Shown here: in pieces, positions 18,973-27,628 of the stretch | How the letters are laid out: every line of letters starts with the position of its first letter | Position numbering within the stretch: the stretch's first letter is position 1 | Assembly (NCBI RefSeq): GCF_020164955.1 | Contig: NZ_JAIUHG010000004.1 | Location: 214,435-278,434 of the forward strand | Direction: 5' to 3' | Length of the DNA stretch: 64,000 bases | Source of the DNA: Mesorhizobium sp. CA8 | GTDB taxonomy: Bacteria > Pseudomonadota > Alphaproteobacteria > Rhizobiales > Rhizobiaceae | Program-made: the position numbers and the translations under genes | The notes under the pieces: model-generated | What the model was told of the DNA's origin: nothing | Database searches by the model: none | What the model saw: only the letters and a program-made list of their open reading frames with translations

Positions 18973-19176
18973 TTAGTTGTTGCCGAAAAAGTTGTGGTCA
19001 GCGCCCGTGGTGACAGGCTTCTGGTCGGCCGGTTCGGATTTGTGGACCGAAGCGGTGTACGACGAATCAACCGTGGCCGGCGGATTTGCTGCCTGCGAAC
19101 CATAATTGTCGCTGCCAGCGAAAGCGCTGCCGGAAATAGCCAGAAAGGCTGCGGCAGTGAGAACAATCTTTTTCAT
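18973..19176 (-). CDS. DUF680-type small exported protein (copy 2)
   Basis: 67-aa protein with signal peptide MKKIVLTAAAFLAISGSAFA and a mature part of about 47 residues starting GSDNYG and ending HNFFGNN. The start at 19176 is chosen because it gives the same N-terminus as the paralog; the frame runs further upstream but adds an unrelated hydrophilic stretch. It has the same strand and orientation as copy 1, with a 70-base spacer that holds a hairpin. The function is unknown; periplasmic location is inferred from the signal. Confidence 0.78.
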   Translation of the reverse strand: MKKIVLTAAAFLAISGSAFAGSDNYGSQAANPPATVDSSYTASVHKSEPADQKPVTTGADHNFFGNN

Positions 19177-19569
19177 TTTTGCTACTCCAGTATCTTTATA
19201 TTCCGTCCGTCTAGCGGCGTGTCTTGGGAATGAAATCGCGTCGTTCGGACAGCGCTGATTTGGGTGAGCCGAGGGCCGGATTCCAATCACGAAGTTTTTC
19301 CGTCTGGACCATGAATCCGCCTCTTGAAGTTTTCATAAGCATGCCTATGACTTAATTTTTGTAGCTTTGAATCAACGGCTTAGCTCGATCTGGCAATTGG
19401 CTCACCAATTGTGTCGGGGCAGCGGCGTTCACACCATCCTGCACGCACCGTCAACAGAAACGAACCGTTCGGTTCGATTTTAGAACCTCCTAATAGTTAC
19501 TTTTCGATACCGTTAACCATCCGACCCTGTTCCAAGGGGCGAGTCAGACATAGTGTGGCGCGGCAATCC
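19177..19569. other. 393-base intergenic region with two perfect inverted repeats
   Basis: AT-richer promoter-like region for the minus-strand DUF680 gene and the plus-strand unknown gene. CAATTGG-CTCA-CCAATTG lies at 19394-19411, and CGAACCG-TT-CGGTTCG at 19462-19477. The second has the look of a TetR-type operator, but no TetR gene is in the window. No protein gene is supported here. Confidence 0.5.
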
Positions 19570-19950
19570 ATGGCGGCGAAGGCAACCGGACGGCCGGCAT
19601 CTTTTGTGCGCTCGCAAACCTTGGGTGAACCGCAAGGCGAAATCTGCGAGATGATGCTCGATCTGATCCTGCGCATCGTCGTTCCACCGGTTCGGCGGCG
19701 CATCGAGATGGAGATCAATGCAGGCGACCGGCATGTGGCCCGGCTGCGTTCAATGACGATCAGCCGCTCCGGCGGGGAGCGGATGCTGCGCTTTCGCGGC
19801 AAGGTGGAGCTCGACCGGGCGGGACGGACCCTGGTGCCGGAGGCGCGGCCGTCACGACAATTTCGCGTCTGGGACAACGAACAGGCGGTCGCCACCTATG
19901 GCGCGCTGCCTTTCCAACTCGTTTCGACAAAATTCTCTCCGACAGGCTGA
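19570..19950 (+). CDS. Hypothetical protein
   Basis: 126-aa open frame that I do not recognise. It contains an amphipathic segment (MMLDLILRIVVPPVRRRIEMEI) and a C-terminal part rich in Arg and Val that could be a small beta-rich fold. There is no signal peptide and only a weak ribosome site (GGGGCGAG well upstream). An internal ATG at 19651 is an alternative start. It precedes the convergent vapBC locus. The codon pattern fits the neighbourhood, but the call is uncertain. Confidence 0.45.
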   Translation: MAAKATGRPASFVRSQTLGEPQGEICEMMLDLILRIVVPPVRRRIEMEINAGDRHVARLRSMTISRSGGERMLRFRGKVELDRAGRTLVPEARPSRQFRVWDNEQAVATYGALPFQLVSTKFSPTG

Positions 19951-20025
19951 ACCCGTGATGAGCCTTGGCGAAACGCCGGCGTTGAGTACGGCGTCGAGGG
20001 CTCGGCGAGGGCGGCCCAGCGCTGC

Positions 20026-20430
20026 TCAGGAGTCTGGAGTGATCAGCTTCAAGGAGGGGAAATAGGTCCGGTATCGGCCGACATCGCGTGTCAGAAGTGG
20101 GAGGCGGCCGACCGCAGCATGGGCCCCGATGAAGAAGTCCGGCAACACGCCAGTCTTTTGTCCTCCTGAGCTGCGATACTGTGTGAATACCTTTCCGGCA
20201 AGAAAAAGAGCCGCTCTTGGCATGGCAGCCATCTCAAGACCGCCCGCATCAAGAAACGCCTCAAGATCTTCGATGCGGGCGTAGCGAACGGCGAGCTCGG
20301 CGTAGACCGCATCGTTGATCAACAATGGTCCACTGAGGCTCGCCGCCTCAAGCTGAGCAACCGACCAATCGGCCCAGTTTGGATCGTCCGTAACGACGTC
20401 GAGCAGAACGTTGGTGTCCACGAGCGTCAC
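20026..20430 (-). CDS. vapC: VapC-type PIN-domain ribonuclease toxin
   Basis: 134-aa PIN-domain protein. The acidic residues that bind Mg2+ are seen in VDTNVLLDV (Asp5), AVYAELAVRY, LPDFFIGAHA and TRDVGRYRTYF. VapC toxins cleave RNA (often initiator tRNA or rRNA) when their antitoxin is lost. The start overlaps the stop of the upstream antitoxin gene as ATGA, the usual arrangement. Confidence 0.9.
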   Translation of the reverse strand: MTLVDTNVLLDVVTDDPNWADWSVAQLEAASLSGPLLINDAVYAELAVRYARIEDLEAFLDAGGLEMAAMPRAALFLAGKVFTQYRSSGGQKTGVLPDFFIGAHAAVGRLPLLTRDVGRYRTYFPSLKLITPDS

Positions 20431-20660
20431 GCTTCGCCACGCGTAAGCGCCATGATAGCCTCGGTCGTGAGCCCCTCGCCGGCATGGCCGCGCAATTTGG
20501 CAAAGCGGCTCGCCGGCTGCTTTCTGTCGACGCGAGCCAGCACGACGCTTCCATCGGCGGCGCGCCTGAAATCAACCCTACTTCCCGGAACGATCCCCAG
20601 CAGGTCGCGGACCGGTTTGGGTATGGTCACTTGCCCTTTTGCTGTAACGGTGGTGGCCAT
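20427..20660 (-). CDS. vapB: VapB-type antitoxin with AbrB/SpoVT DNA-binding domain
   Basis: 77-aa protein whose N-terminus TTVTAKGQVTIPKPVRDLLGI is a swapped-hairpin AbrB DNA-binding domain. The C-terminal part should wrap the toxin. The ATG at 20660 has GAGGGG upstream and begins right at the domain; the longer frame adds residues from the operator region. It is first in the operon and probably represses it at the inverted repeat directly upstream. Confidence 0.9.
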   Translation of the reverse strand: MATTVTAKGQVTIPKPVRDLLGIVPGSRVDFRRAADGSVVLARVDRKQPASRFAKLRGHAGEGLTTEAIMALTRGEA

Positions 20661-20673
20661 CTTCGCCCCTCTC

Positions 20674-20703
20674 GGTAATACCAGATACAAGTAAGGTATT
20701 ACC
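20674..20703. promoter_or_regulatory. Inverted-repeat operator of vapBC
   Basis: GGTAATACC at 20674-20682 and GGTATTACC at 20695-20703 are a perfect 9-bp inverted repeat with a 12-bp spacer, 14-43 bases upstream of the vapB ATG. Its placement over the promoter fits autoregulation by the VapB/VapBC complex. Confidence 0.72.
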
Positions 20704-20738
20704 TTGTGGATCGAATTTCAACGGCTCGCACCGGCAAT

Positions 20739-21486
20739 TCAAATCCCGTAGCGCTCGGTGCGGATAATCCCCGCCGGAACGCCGGCGCCGATCAGGGCAT
20801 CGGCGGCGGCCGAGACGAACGCATTCGAGCCGCAGACATAGGCGAGCTTTGGGGCTTTCGGCAGGCGCTCGACGGCCTGCACCATCATGCGGGCGTCGAC
20901 GCGCCGGGAATAGTCGGACGGCCGCCTCGCCGGTTCGCGGGTCAGCGTCAGCACCAGATCGAAACCGTCGCGGCGATCGTCGAGACCGATCAGCTCGTCG
21001 CGGAAAATCACCTCGTCCCAGACCCGCGCCGAGAACACCAGCACAACGGGTACCGCCGCGTTGCGCAGCATACGATGGCGCACCATTGCCATCAGCGGCA
21101 CGACGCCCGAGCCGCCGCCGACCAGAAGGATCGGCCCGCCGTCGCTCTCCTCCCAGATGAAATGGCCACCCAGCGGTCCGCGCAGCTCGATCTCGTCGCC
21201 CGACGGCAGCGACATCGTGGAAGAAGGGCGAGACCTCGCCGTCGTCGAGCCGCTCGATCGCGAGCTCGACGCCGCCACCTGGTTCGGGCGCCGAAGCTAT
21301 GGAATAGGATCGGCGCGCCTGATAGCCGTCCGGCGCCGTCAGCCTGACGTCGACATGCTGTCCGGCCAGATGGGCGAAAGGCCGCGACGGCTGGAACCAG
21401 AAGCTGGTGACGCGTGGCGTGCGCTTTTCGATGCGGGTGATCGTGGCTGCCTGCCAGGGCGATTGCGGCAACGGCTCGGCACTCAT
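20739..21486 (-). pseudogene. Frameshifted FAD/NAD-binding ferredoxin-reductase-like protein
   Basis: The N-terminal part (ATITRIEKRTPRVTSFWF, AGQHVDVRL, YQARRSYSIASAPE) is the FAD-binding barrel with the RSYSIA motif. It runs to SPFFHDVAAVG. The NAD domain (GDEIELRGPLGGHFIW, LLVGGGSGVVPLMAM, YVCGSNAFVSAAA, ending RTERYGI) continues in another frame. One extra base near 21200 explains the break: without it the reading is ..VAAVGDEIELRG... The intact product would be about 248 aa. It follows the molybdoenzyme gene on the same strand and is probably its electron partner. Sequencing error cannot be excluded. Confidence 0.82.
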
Positions 21487-21510
21487 CGATTGCTGCTCAC
21501 GAATTCGCCC

Positions 21511-22120
21511 TCACGGGTCACTGGAATAGCGCTGCTCGCGCCAGGGGTCGCCATACATGTGATAGCCGCGCAGTTCCCAAAAGCCCGGTTCGTAGCGGTC
21601 GGTGAACTGCAGCCCGTTCACCCATTTGGCCGATTTCCAGAAATAGAGATGCGGCACCAGAAGCCGCGCCGGCCCGCCATGGTCCGGCGTGATCGGCTTG
21701 CCCTCATAGAGCAGCGCCACCATCGCCTTGCCGGTGACGAGGTCCTTGGTCGGCACATTGGTGGAATAGCCGTCGAAGGACAGCGCCAGCGTAGGCCGTC
21801 GGCGGCTCGATGCCGGCATCGGCGAGGATGTCGTCGATCATCACGCCTTGCCAGGGCGTGTTGAACTTGGTCCAGGCCGTGACGCAATGAATGTCGCGCG
21901 TCATCTTGCTTTGCGGCAGGGCGTTGAACTCGGCCCAGTTCCATTTCTTGAGCGGTCGCGGCCCCTGCTTCAAGGTGAAGGACCAATCCTCGGTGCGCAC
22001 GCGCGGCGTCGGCCCGGCCGAGAGAACCGGGAAACCCTGTTCCAGGTACTGACCCGGCGGGATGCGCGCGTCGGCGTCGGAAGGAGGACGCCGTCCGGAA
22101 AAAAAGCCGCGCGTGACCAT
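21511..22120 (-). pseudogene. Frameshifted sulfite-oxidase-like molybdopterin oxidoreductase
   Basis: The first frame (PPGQYLEQGFPVLSAGPTP, WSFTLKQGPRPLKKWNW, DIHCVTAWTKFNTPWQGV) carries the molybdenum-ligand cysteine in DIHCVTAW. It continues to GIEPPTAYA, after which the second frame resumes at LALSFDGYSTNVP and runs to HGGPARLLVPHLYFWKSAKW and WELRGYHMYGDPW. Loss of two bases near 21791 (GCGC to GC) restores a single frame of about 203 aa. The fold is the SUOX/YedY-like small molybdoenzyme. Its partner reductase gene, 24 bases downstream, is also frameshifted. Confidence 0.82.
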
Positions 22121-22232
22121 CGAGACGCCTCTTGCACCGGTGGAAGGATGCGGGGAGTGTTCTCGAATATACCTCTACGGGCAACAAGAATCTTGGCGAC
22201 CCGCCTTGCACCGGCAGGTCGCCACGACGTGG

Positions 22233-23771
22233 TCAGCCGGCCGCGAAAGGCACTGCGACGAATATCTGCTGGTCGCCGCGATCGACAAGCAGCAGCACCG
22301 ATTTCTTGCCCGACTTGGCTGCCTCGGCGATAGCCTGGTTCGCCTGTCTGGCGTTCTTTACGGGCGTCTGGTCGACGCCGACGATCACGTCCCCCGGCTG
22401 GAGGCCCGCTGCCGAAGCCGCCTTGTCCGGATTGACACGCTCAATCACGGCGCCGTGCTGGTTGTCGGCAAGGTTGAGCTCCTGCCGGATCTCGGGAGTG
22501 ATGTCGGTCAGGCCGAGGCCGAGCGACGGAACGCCCTGGCCCGCCGACGGCTTGCCGCCTTCGCCATTCGACGCGGTCTGCACCTCGTCGGTGTTGCGGC
22601 CGACTTCCGCGGAGACCTGAACTACCTTGCCCTTACGCCAGACATTGACCGTTTCCTTATTACCGGGCGGGACATCTGCGACGGCGCGCGACAGGTCCTT
22701 GGGATCCTTGATCTCCTGGCCGCCAAAGCCGGTGATCACATCCCCGACTTCAATGCCCGCCTTGGCCGCAGGCGAGCCCGGCGTGACCGACGAGACCAAG
22801 GCTCCGGCAGGGTGGTCGAGGCCGATCGCGCCGGCAACATCCGGCGTGACCGGCTGGATCTGCACACCGAGATAGCCGTATTCGATGTCGCCGCCCTTCA
22901 TCAGCTTGGCGACAACTTTTTGGGCCTGGTCCGACGGGATGGCGAAGCCGACGCCGACGCTGCCGCCATTGGGCGAGTAGATGGCGGTGTTGATGCCGAT
23001 CACATTGCCGTGGATGTCGACCAGCGGACCGCCCGAATTGCCGTGATTGATCGGTGCGTCGATCTGGATGAAATCGTCGAACGGCCCGCTATGGAGATCG
23101 CGGCCGCGCGCCGAGACGATGCCGGCGGTCACCGTGGTGCCGATGCCGAACGGGTTGCCGATCGCCAGCACCTGGTCGCCGGTCATCAGCTTGCTGGAAT
23201 CGCCCCACTTGACGGTCGGCAGCGGCTTGTCTGCCTTGATTTTGAGCACAGCCAGGTCATGCTTGGCGTCGTGGCCGACAAGCTTTGCCGGAAGCTCGGT
23301 GCCGTCGTCGAGCGTCACCTTGATCGAGGTGGCGCCGTCGATGACGTGGTTGTTGGTGACGATTGTGCCATCCGCGCTGATGATGAAGCCGGAGCCGAGC
23401 GCCTCGCTACGTGGTGCCCGCTGAGGCGGCGTCTTGGGCATCGGCATGCCCTGGTCGCCAAAGAATTGCCGGAAATATTCGTCGAAAGGCGAGTTGCCAT
23501 CGAAAGGCGAACCCTCGCTCATGGCATCCGCCCGGCCCCTCATCATTGTCGTGATGGTTACGACCGCCGGCTTTGTGGTGGCAACGATGGGAGCGAAGGA
23601 GCCGTTAGGCGCGGTGACGCCGGCGGCGGGAGTCTGGGTGGTGGCGACGGCGTTGCTCAATCCGGCGCTGTTCGTGCTCTCGGCAAAGGAACCAATAACG
23701 GGAGAAATGATCAGCGCAGCGCCCAACAGGGCCGCGACGCGATGTCTGCGAAGAATGTTCATGGGTGACAT
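22233..23771 (-). CDS. degP: Periplasmic Do/DegP-type serine protease with two PDZ domains
   Basis: 512-aa HtrA-family protease/chaperone for envelope proteins. The signal segment follows MSPMNILRRHR (AALLGAALIISPVIGSFAES). The catalytic triad is His in VTNNHVIDG, Asp in HDAKHDLAVLK and Ser in GNSGGPLVD. Two PDZ domains follow (GYLGVQIQPVTP onward and LGLGLTDITPE onward). The ATG at 23771 is chosen because the frame upstream of it is a hydrophilic stretch before the signal; 23762 is an alternative. It is an isolated gene, probably stress-controlled. Confidence 0.92.
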   Translation of the reverse strand: MSPMNILRRHRVAALLGAALIISPVIGSFAESTNSAGLSNAVATTQTPAAGVTAPNGSFAPIVATTKPAVVTITTMMRGRADAMSEGSPFDGNSPFDEYFRQFFGDQGMPMPKTPPQRAPRSEALGSGFIISADGTIVTNNHVIDGATSIKVTLDDGTELPAKLVGHDAKHDLAVLKIKADKPLPTVKWGDSSKLMTGDQVLAIGNPFGIGTTVTAGIVSARGRDLHSGPFDDFIQIDAPINHGNSGGPLVDIHGNVIGINTAIYSPNGGSVGVGFAIPSDQAQKVVAKLMKGGDIEYGYLGVQIQPVTPDVAGAIGLDHPAGALVSSVTPGSPAAKAGIEVGDVITGFGGQEIKDPKDLSRAVADVPPGNKETVNVWRKGKVVQVSAEVGRNTDEVQTASNGEGGKPSAGQGVPSLGLGLTDITPEIRQELNLADNQHGAVIERVNPDKAASAAGLQPGDVIVGVDQTPVKNARQANQAIAEAAKSGKKSVLLLVDRGDQQIFVAVPFAAG

Positions 23772-23960
23772 GGTCGTTTCTGTCCGGGCGAGAGGTTGAT
23801 CCGGCGCCCCGGATGGCTCTCGAAGCACGCATCCGTTGGCGTGTCGGCGACCGGGATTGCCTGCCTCGCCTTGCACGGCAGCCGGCCGGATCGACAACCA
23901 AGATTTAGGGTGCGGAATGGCCTGAATCAGGACCTTTGGATGACCTTACGAAGATTTAAT

Positions 23961-24722
23961 TCAGAGAGCGCTTACGAACCGCTCTCTCCGGCGCAGATAA
24001 GCGGAGGCGATCTCACGCATCCGCTGGCCGGTAAAACTCGGGCCATGGCCGCCATGGCCGATGCGTACCGGCAGGTCGAGCAGGCGCTGCATGGTGCGGC
24101 GATAGGCGGCGCGGTCCGAATCCGGCAGGTCGTCGATCAGCACGCCGTCATAGATGGCGTCGCCGGCAAAGAACAGGCCATCGGCCTCGTCGAACAGCGC
24201 GATGGAATCCGGCGAATGTCCCGGAAGATGCAGCACGCGGAATTTCCTGTCGCCGAGATCGATGACATCGCCCTCATCGAGCGTGCGGGTCAGCGGCGCG
24301 GAAGGAATGCGGTAGTCGGCCGCCTTCCAGTCCGGCGCCGGCAGCTTCGAGACCGCACCGTCGAGATTGTGGAACATGTGGGCGTAGGTAACGGCATCGT
24401 TCATGCCGTCGAACTGCGCCGCGCTCATCTTCGGGCCCATACGCAGCGGGAATTCGTGCAGCGAGCCGACATGGTCGAGATGGATGTGGGTGGCGACAAC
24501 GATCAGCGGCTTGCCGGGCGGCGTGTCGATCTCAGGCGCCAGCGGGCGGATACCCATGCCGGTATCGACCAGCAGATCGGCGTCACGGCCCTTCAAATGC
24601 CACATATTGGCGCGCACGAAATCATGCACGAAAGGCTCGGTCAGCATCGTCGTGCCGGCATCGACTTTCGCCTTGCCGAACCAGTCGCCAACCGCAAGCT
24701 CGGGGATCGAGCCGCCGCCCAT
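23961..24722 (-). CDS. Metallo-beta-lactamase-fold hydrolase
   Basis: 253-aa MBL-fold enzyme. The metal motif THIHLDHVG lies near residue 78, and downstream ligands are seen in VLHLPGHSPDSI (His) and FFAGDAIYDG (Asp). The class includes lactonases, glyoxalase II and other thioester or phosphoester hydrolases; the substrate is not predictable. Its ATG overlaps the stop of the upstream phosphofructokinase gene as ATGA, so the two are translationally coupled. Confidence 0.85.
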   Translation of the reverse strand: MGGGSIPELAVGDWFGKAKVDAGTTMLTEPFVHDFVRANMWHLKGRDADLLVDTGMGIRPLAPEIDTPPGKPLIVVATHIHLDHVGSLHEFPLRMGPKMSAAQFDGMNDAVTYAHMFHNLDGAVSKLPAPDWKAADYRIPSAPLTRTLDEGDVIDLGDRKFRVLHLPGHSPDSIALFDEADGLFFAGDAIYDGVLIDDLPDSDRAAYRRTMQRLLDLPVRIGHGGHGPSFTGQRMREIASAYLRRRERFVSAL

Positions 24723-25888
24723 CAGACGAACGGCTTCCCGACCTTGTATTTTTCCGGCACCAGCCGCTTCAGATAGGCCATGCCGGCGTCCGAAAGCTGG
24801 TTGGTGTCCGGCTTCATGAAATCGTCGGGCATATGGCGGGTCTTGCCGGCCACCGCCTTCAGCGGCACCTTCTTCAACACCGTCTTCGACCCGTCATATT
24901 GCAGCGCGACCGAGCCGCCGCCTTCGCCTGCGACAGCAACCGCGAAAGCGCCGGCGTCGAAGGCTTCCTTGGCGTCCACGGCGCTGATCGCGCCGACATA
25001 ACCGCGCGGCATGTAGCCCAGCGCGTCGACCCGCGCGCGTTTGCCGGGCAGGCCTTCGGCCAAGGCCCGTTCGAGCGCCGCCGGCAGGTCGCTGCCCGAC
25101 AATTTGACATTGCCGTGCTGGTCGCGCTCCAGCTTGTCCGGCGGCACCAGGCTTTCGACCAGCGCCTTGCCGTCGGCGGTGCTGACGCCCTCCGAGACAG
25201 CGACGATGCAGCGCTTATGGCGGTCCAGCTTTTCGCGCACTTCCTCGATGAAGCGCTTCGCCGAGAAGGCGCGCTCCGGCACATAGACCAGATGCGGGCC
25301 GCTGTCGGGATCGAGTTGCCAGGCGGCCGCGGCAGCGGTCAGGAAGCCGGCATGCCGGCCCATGACGATGCCGACATAGATGCCGGGCAGGGCGCGGAAA
25401 TCGAGGTCGACCGAGAGGAAGGCGCCGGCGACGAATTCGGCCGCCGAGATGAAGCCCGGCGTGTGGTCGTTCTCCTCGAGGTCGTTGTCGATGGTCTTCG
25501 GCGCATGGACGAAGGCGATCGAGCCGCCGGCGGCATCGGTCAGGATCTGCTGCGTGCCTGAGGTGTCGTTGCCGCCGATATAGATGAAGGCGTCGGCGCC
25601 GGCTTTCTTCAGGCCGTTTAGGATAACCTCGCAATAGGCGGCGTCCGGCTTGTCGCGGGTCGAGCCGAGGGCGGCGCTCGGCGTGCCGGCGATCAGCCGC
25701 AGCCGGTCCTCGGGGATGGCGGAGAGATCGACATAATTGCCGTCGCGGATGCCGCGCACGCCATGGAGCGAGCCCAGCACCTTGGCGCCGGGATGGCGCT
25801 TGCGGACTTCCAGCGTGGCGCCGACGACCGTCTGGTTGATGACGGCGGTCGGGCCGCCGCCCTGCGCGATGACGAAGGTTCCAGCCAT
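24722..25888 (-). CDS. pfp: Pyrophosphate-type 6-phosphofructokinase
   Basis: 388-aa PFK-family enzyme that phosphorylates fructose 6-phosphate. VIAQGGGPTAVINQT is the N-terminal phosphate-binding loop. YIGGNDTSGTQQI corresponds to the ATP-PFK GGDGS site with Asp replacing Gly, the substitution that favours PPi over ATP. PKTIDNDL is the catalytic motif (TIDND) and MGRHAGFLT the sugar-phosphate site. Most rhizobia lack ATP-PFK, and PPi-PFK may work in either glycolytic or gluconeogenic direction. It is coupled to the MBL hydrolase. Confidence 0.9.
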   Translation of the reverse strand: MAGTFVIAQGGGPTAVINQTVVGATLEVRKRHPGAKVLGSLHGVRGIRDGNYVDLSAIPEDRLRLIAGTPSAALGSTRDKPDAAYCEVILNGLKKAGADAFIYIGGNDTSGTQQILTDAAGGSIAFVHAPKTIDNDLEENDHTPGFISAAEFVAGAFLSVDLDFRALPGIYVGIVMGRHAGFLTAAAAAWQLDPDSGPHLVYVPERAFSAKRFIEEVREKLDRHKRCIVAVSEGVSTADGKALVESLVPPDKLERDQHGNVKLSGSDLPAALERALAEGLPGKRARVDALGYMPRGYVGAISAVDAKEAFDAGAFAVAVAGEGGGSVALQYDGSKTVLKKVPLKAVAGKTRHMPDDFMKPDTNQLSDAGMAYLKRLVPEKYKVGKPFV

Positions 25889-26000
25889 GCTCGATTTCTC
25901 CCGAAGCGAAGGTTTTCAGGTACCTTGGCCTGTCTTGCGGCATCGCGCAACGGAAGAAACGGGATCTCGAAAAAGCAGCCGGACAGGTCGCCTGGAAAGA

Positions 26001-26771
26001 TCAGACCACGACGACCGGGTTCTTCTTGGAAACGCGGCTGTAGAGGTCGATGATATCCTGGTTGATCAGGCGCACGCAGCCCGACGACATCGCCTGGCCG
26101 ATGCTCCACCATTCGGGCGAGCCGTGGATGCGGTAGCCGGTGTCCTTGCCGTTCTGGTAGATATAGAGCGCCCGCGCCCCGAGTGGATTGGTGAGGCCGC
26201 CGGGCTGGCCGCCCTGCCATTTCACCAGTTCCGGCTTGCGCTGGACCATCTCCGGCGGCGGCGTCCAGACCGGCCATTCGCGGCCATACTGGATGTTGGC
26301 GCGGCCCGACCAGCGGAAGCCGTCCTTGCCGATGCCGACGCCGTAGCGGATGGCGTCGCCCCCCGGCTGGACGAGATAGAGCATGCGCTCCTCAAGGTGG
26401 ACGACGATGGTGCCGGGCGCCTCGCCGGTCTTGTCCACGACGATCTGCCGGCGGAACTGCGGCTTGACCTTCTGCCACGGCACGGCCGGCACCTGGAAGC
26501 CGCCATCGGTGAGCGAGGCGTACATGACATCGGGGCCGGTGACATTCCTGTCGACACTGATCGCCGGGCGCATGGGCGGAACGGAACCGGTGACGGTGTT
26601 GTCGAGCTGCATCTGCGGCAGGTCGAGCGTGTCGGTGGTGCTGCAGCCGGCCAGGCCGAGCAGCGCCATGGCGCCCGCGCCGGAAAGCACGGCGCGGCGG
26701 GAAAGCTGAATTTCGGTATCGATTGCGGCGCCGCTGGGAGGCGGCGTCAGACTTTGCGGCAACTCGCGCAT
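26001..26771 (-). CDS. L,D-transpeptidase (YkuD domain) lipoprotein-like
   Basis: About 256 aa. The N-terminal region has twin arginines and a lipobox-like segment (SRRAVLSGAGAMALLGLAGC), so it is probably exported and lipid-anchored. The catalytic motif HGSPEWWSIGQAMSSGCVR matches HxxxxxxxxxxxxSxGC(V/I)R of L,D-transpeptidases, with Cys as nucleophile. These enzymes make 3-3 cross-links in peptidoglycan or attach proteins to it; rhizobia have many. The start at 26771 is a choice; the frame extends to 26825. Confidence 0.87.
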   Translation of the reverse strand: MRELPQSLTPPPSGAAIDTEIQLSRRAVLSGAGAMALLGLAGCSTTDTLDLPQMQLDNTVTGSVPPMRPAISVDRNVTGPDVMYASLTDGGFQVPAVPWQKVKPQFRRQIVVDKTGEAPGTIVVHLEERMLYLVQPGGDAIRYGVGIGKDGFRWSGRANIQYGREWPVWTPPPEMVQRKPELVKWQGGQPGGLTNPLGARALYIYQNGKDTGYRIHGSPEWWSIGQAMSSGCVRLINQDIIDLYSRVSKKNPVVVV

Positions 26772-27000
26772 GCACCAAACCCTACGCTGCCGACGGGAAG
26801 CACGGTCCGGCCGGATGGCAGGCATTTTCGTCAGTCATGGTTGAAAAAGGGTGAAAGACCGGAAGCCGGCTTAACCCTAACGCGTCGTTGCGGCGGTCGA
26901 TGGGCCCGAGGCCTTGGCTCCGAAGATTTTTCCAGCGGCCCCTTTACATTCCCGAGGACCCCAGGATTTATCCTTTTCTTTGCGCTCAAGGAGCAGGGAA

Positions 27001-27624
27001 ATGTCCTTCGAAAACTGGGCCGCCTTCGCCGCCGCCTCTTCCATCCTTCTTGTCATTCCAGGCCCGACGATCCTCCTGGTCGTCTCTTACGCGCTGGGCC
27101 AGGGCTGGCGCACCGCGCTGCCGATGGCGGTCGGCGTGGCGCTGGGTGACTTCACCGCCATGACGCTGTCGATGCTGGGCATCGGCGCGCTGCTCGCGGC
27201 TTCGGCCACGGTGTTCACGGTGCTCAAGGTGATCGGCGCCGGCTATCTCGTCTATCTCGGCATTAAACTGTTCCGCGCCGGCGGCGCGCTGAAGGCGGAA
27301 CCGCGCACCGACGCGGTTTCGGCGGCAAGGATGATGGCGCATGCCTGGCTGGTGACGGCGCTGAACCCGAAGAGCATCACCTTCTTCGTCGCCTTCCTGC
27401 CGCAGTTCCTCGACCGGCATGCCGATTTCTGGACGCAGATGCTGATCTTCGAGACGACCTTCCTGACCCTGGCCTTCCTCAACGCCTTCGGCTACGCGCT
27501 GGTCGCGTCCAGGGCCCGGGCGATCGTGCGCAACCCGAAGGCGATCCGCATCTTCAACCGCACCGGCGGCACGCTGCTGGTCGGCGCCGGCATCGCCACG
27601 GTGGCGATGCGGTCGGCCAACTGA
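27001..27624 (+). CDS. LysE/RhtB-family amino-acid exporter
   Basis: 207-aa membrane protein with about six hydrophobic segments. The family pattern is seen at the N-terminus (LLVIPGPTILLVVSYALGQG) and after the second helix (KVIGAGYLVYLGIKLFRAG). It exports amino acids or related metabolites. GGAGCAGGGAA precedes the ATG at 27001, which makes this start better than upstream in-frame codons. It is followed after 4 bases by the frameshifted TPR gene. Confidence 0.88.
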   Translation: MSFENWAAFAAASSILLVIPGPTILLVVSYALGQGWRTALPMAVGVALGDFTAMTLSMLGIGALLAASATVFTVLKVIGAGYLVYLGIKLFRAGGALKAEPRTDAVSAARMMAHAWLVTALNPKSITFFVAFLPQFLDRHADFWTQMLIFETTFLTLAFLNAFGYALVASRARAIVRNPKAIRIFNRTGGTLLVGAGIATVAMRSAN

Positions 27625-27628
27625 CGCT

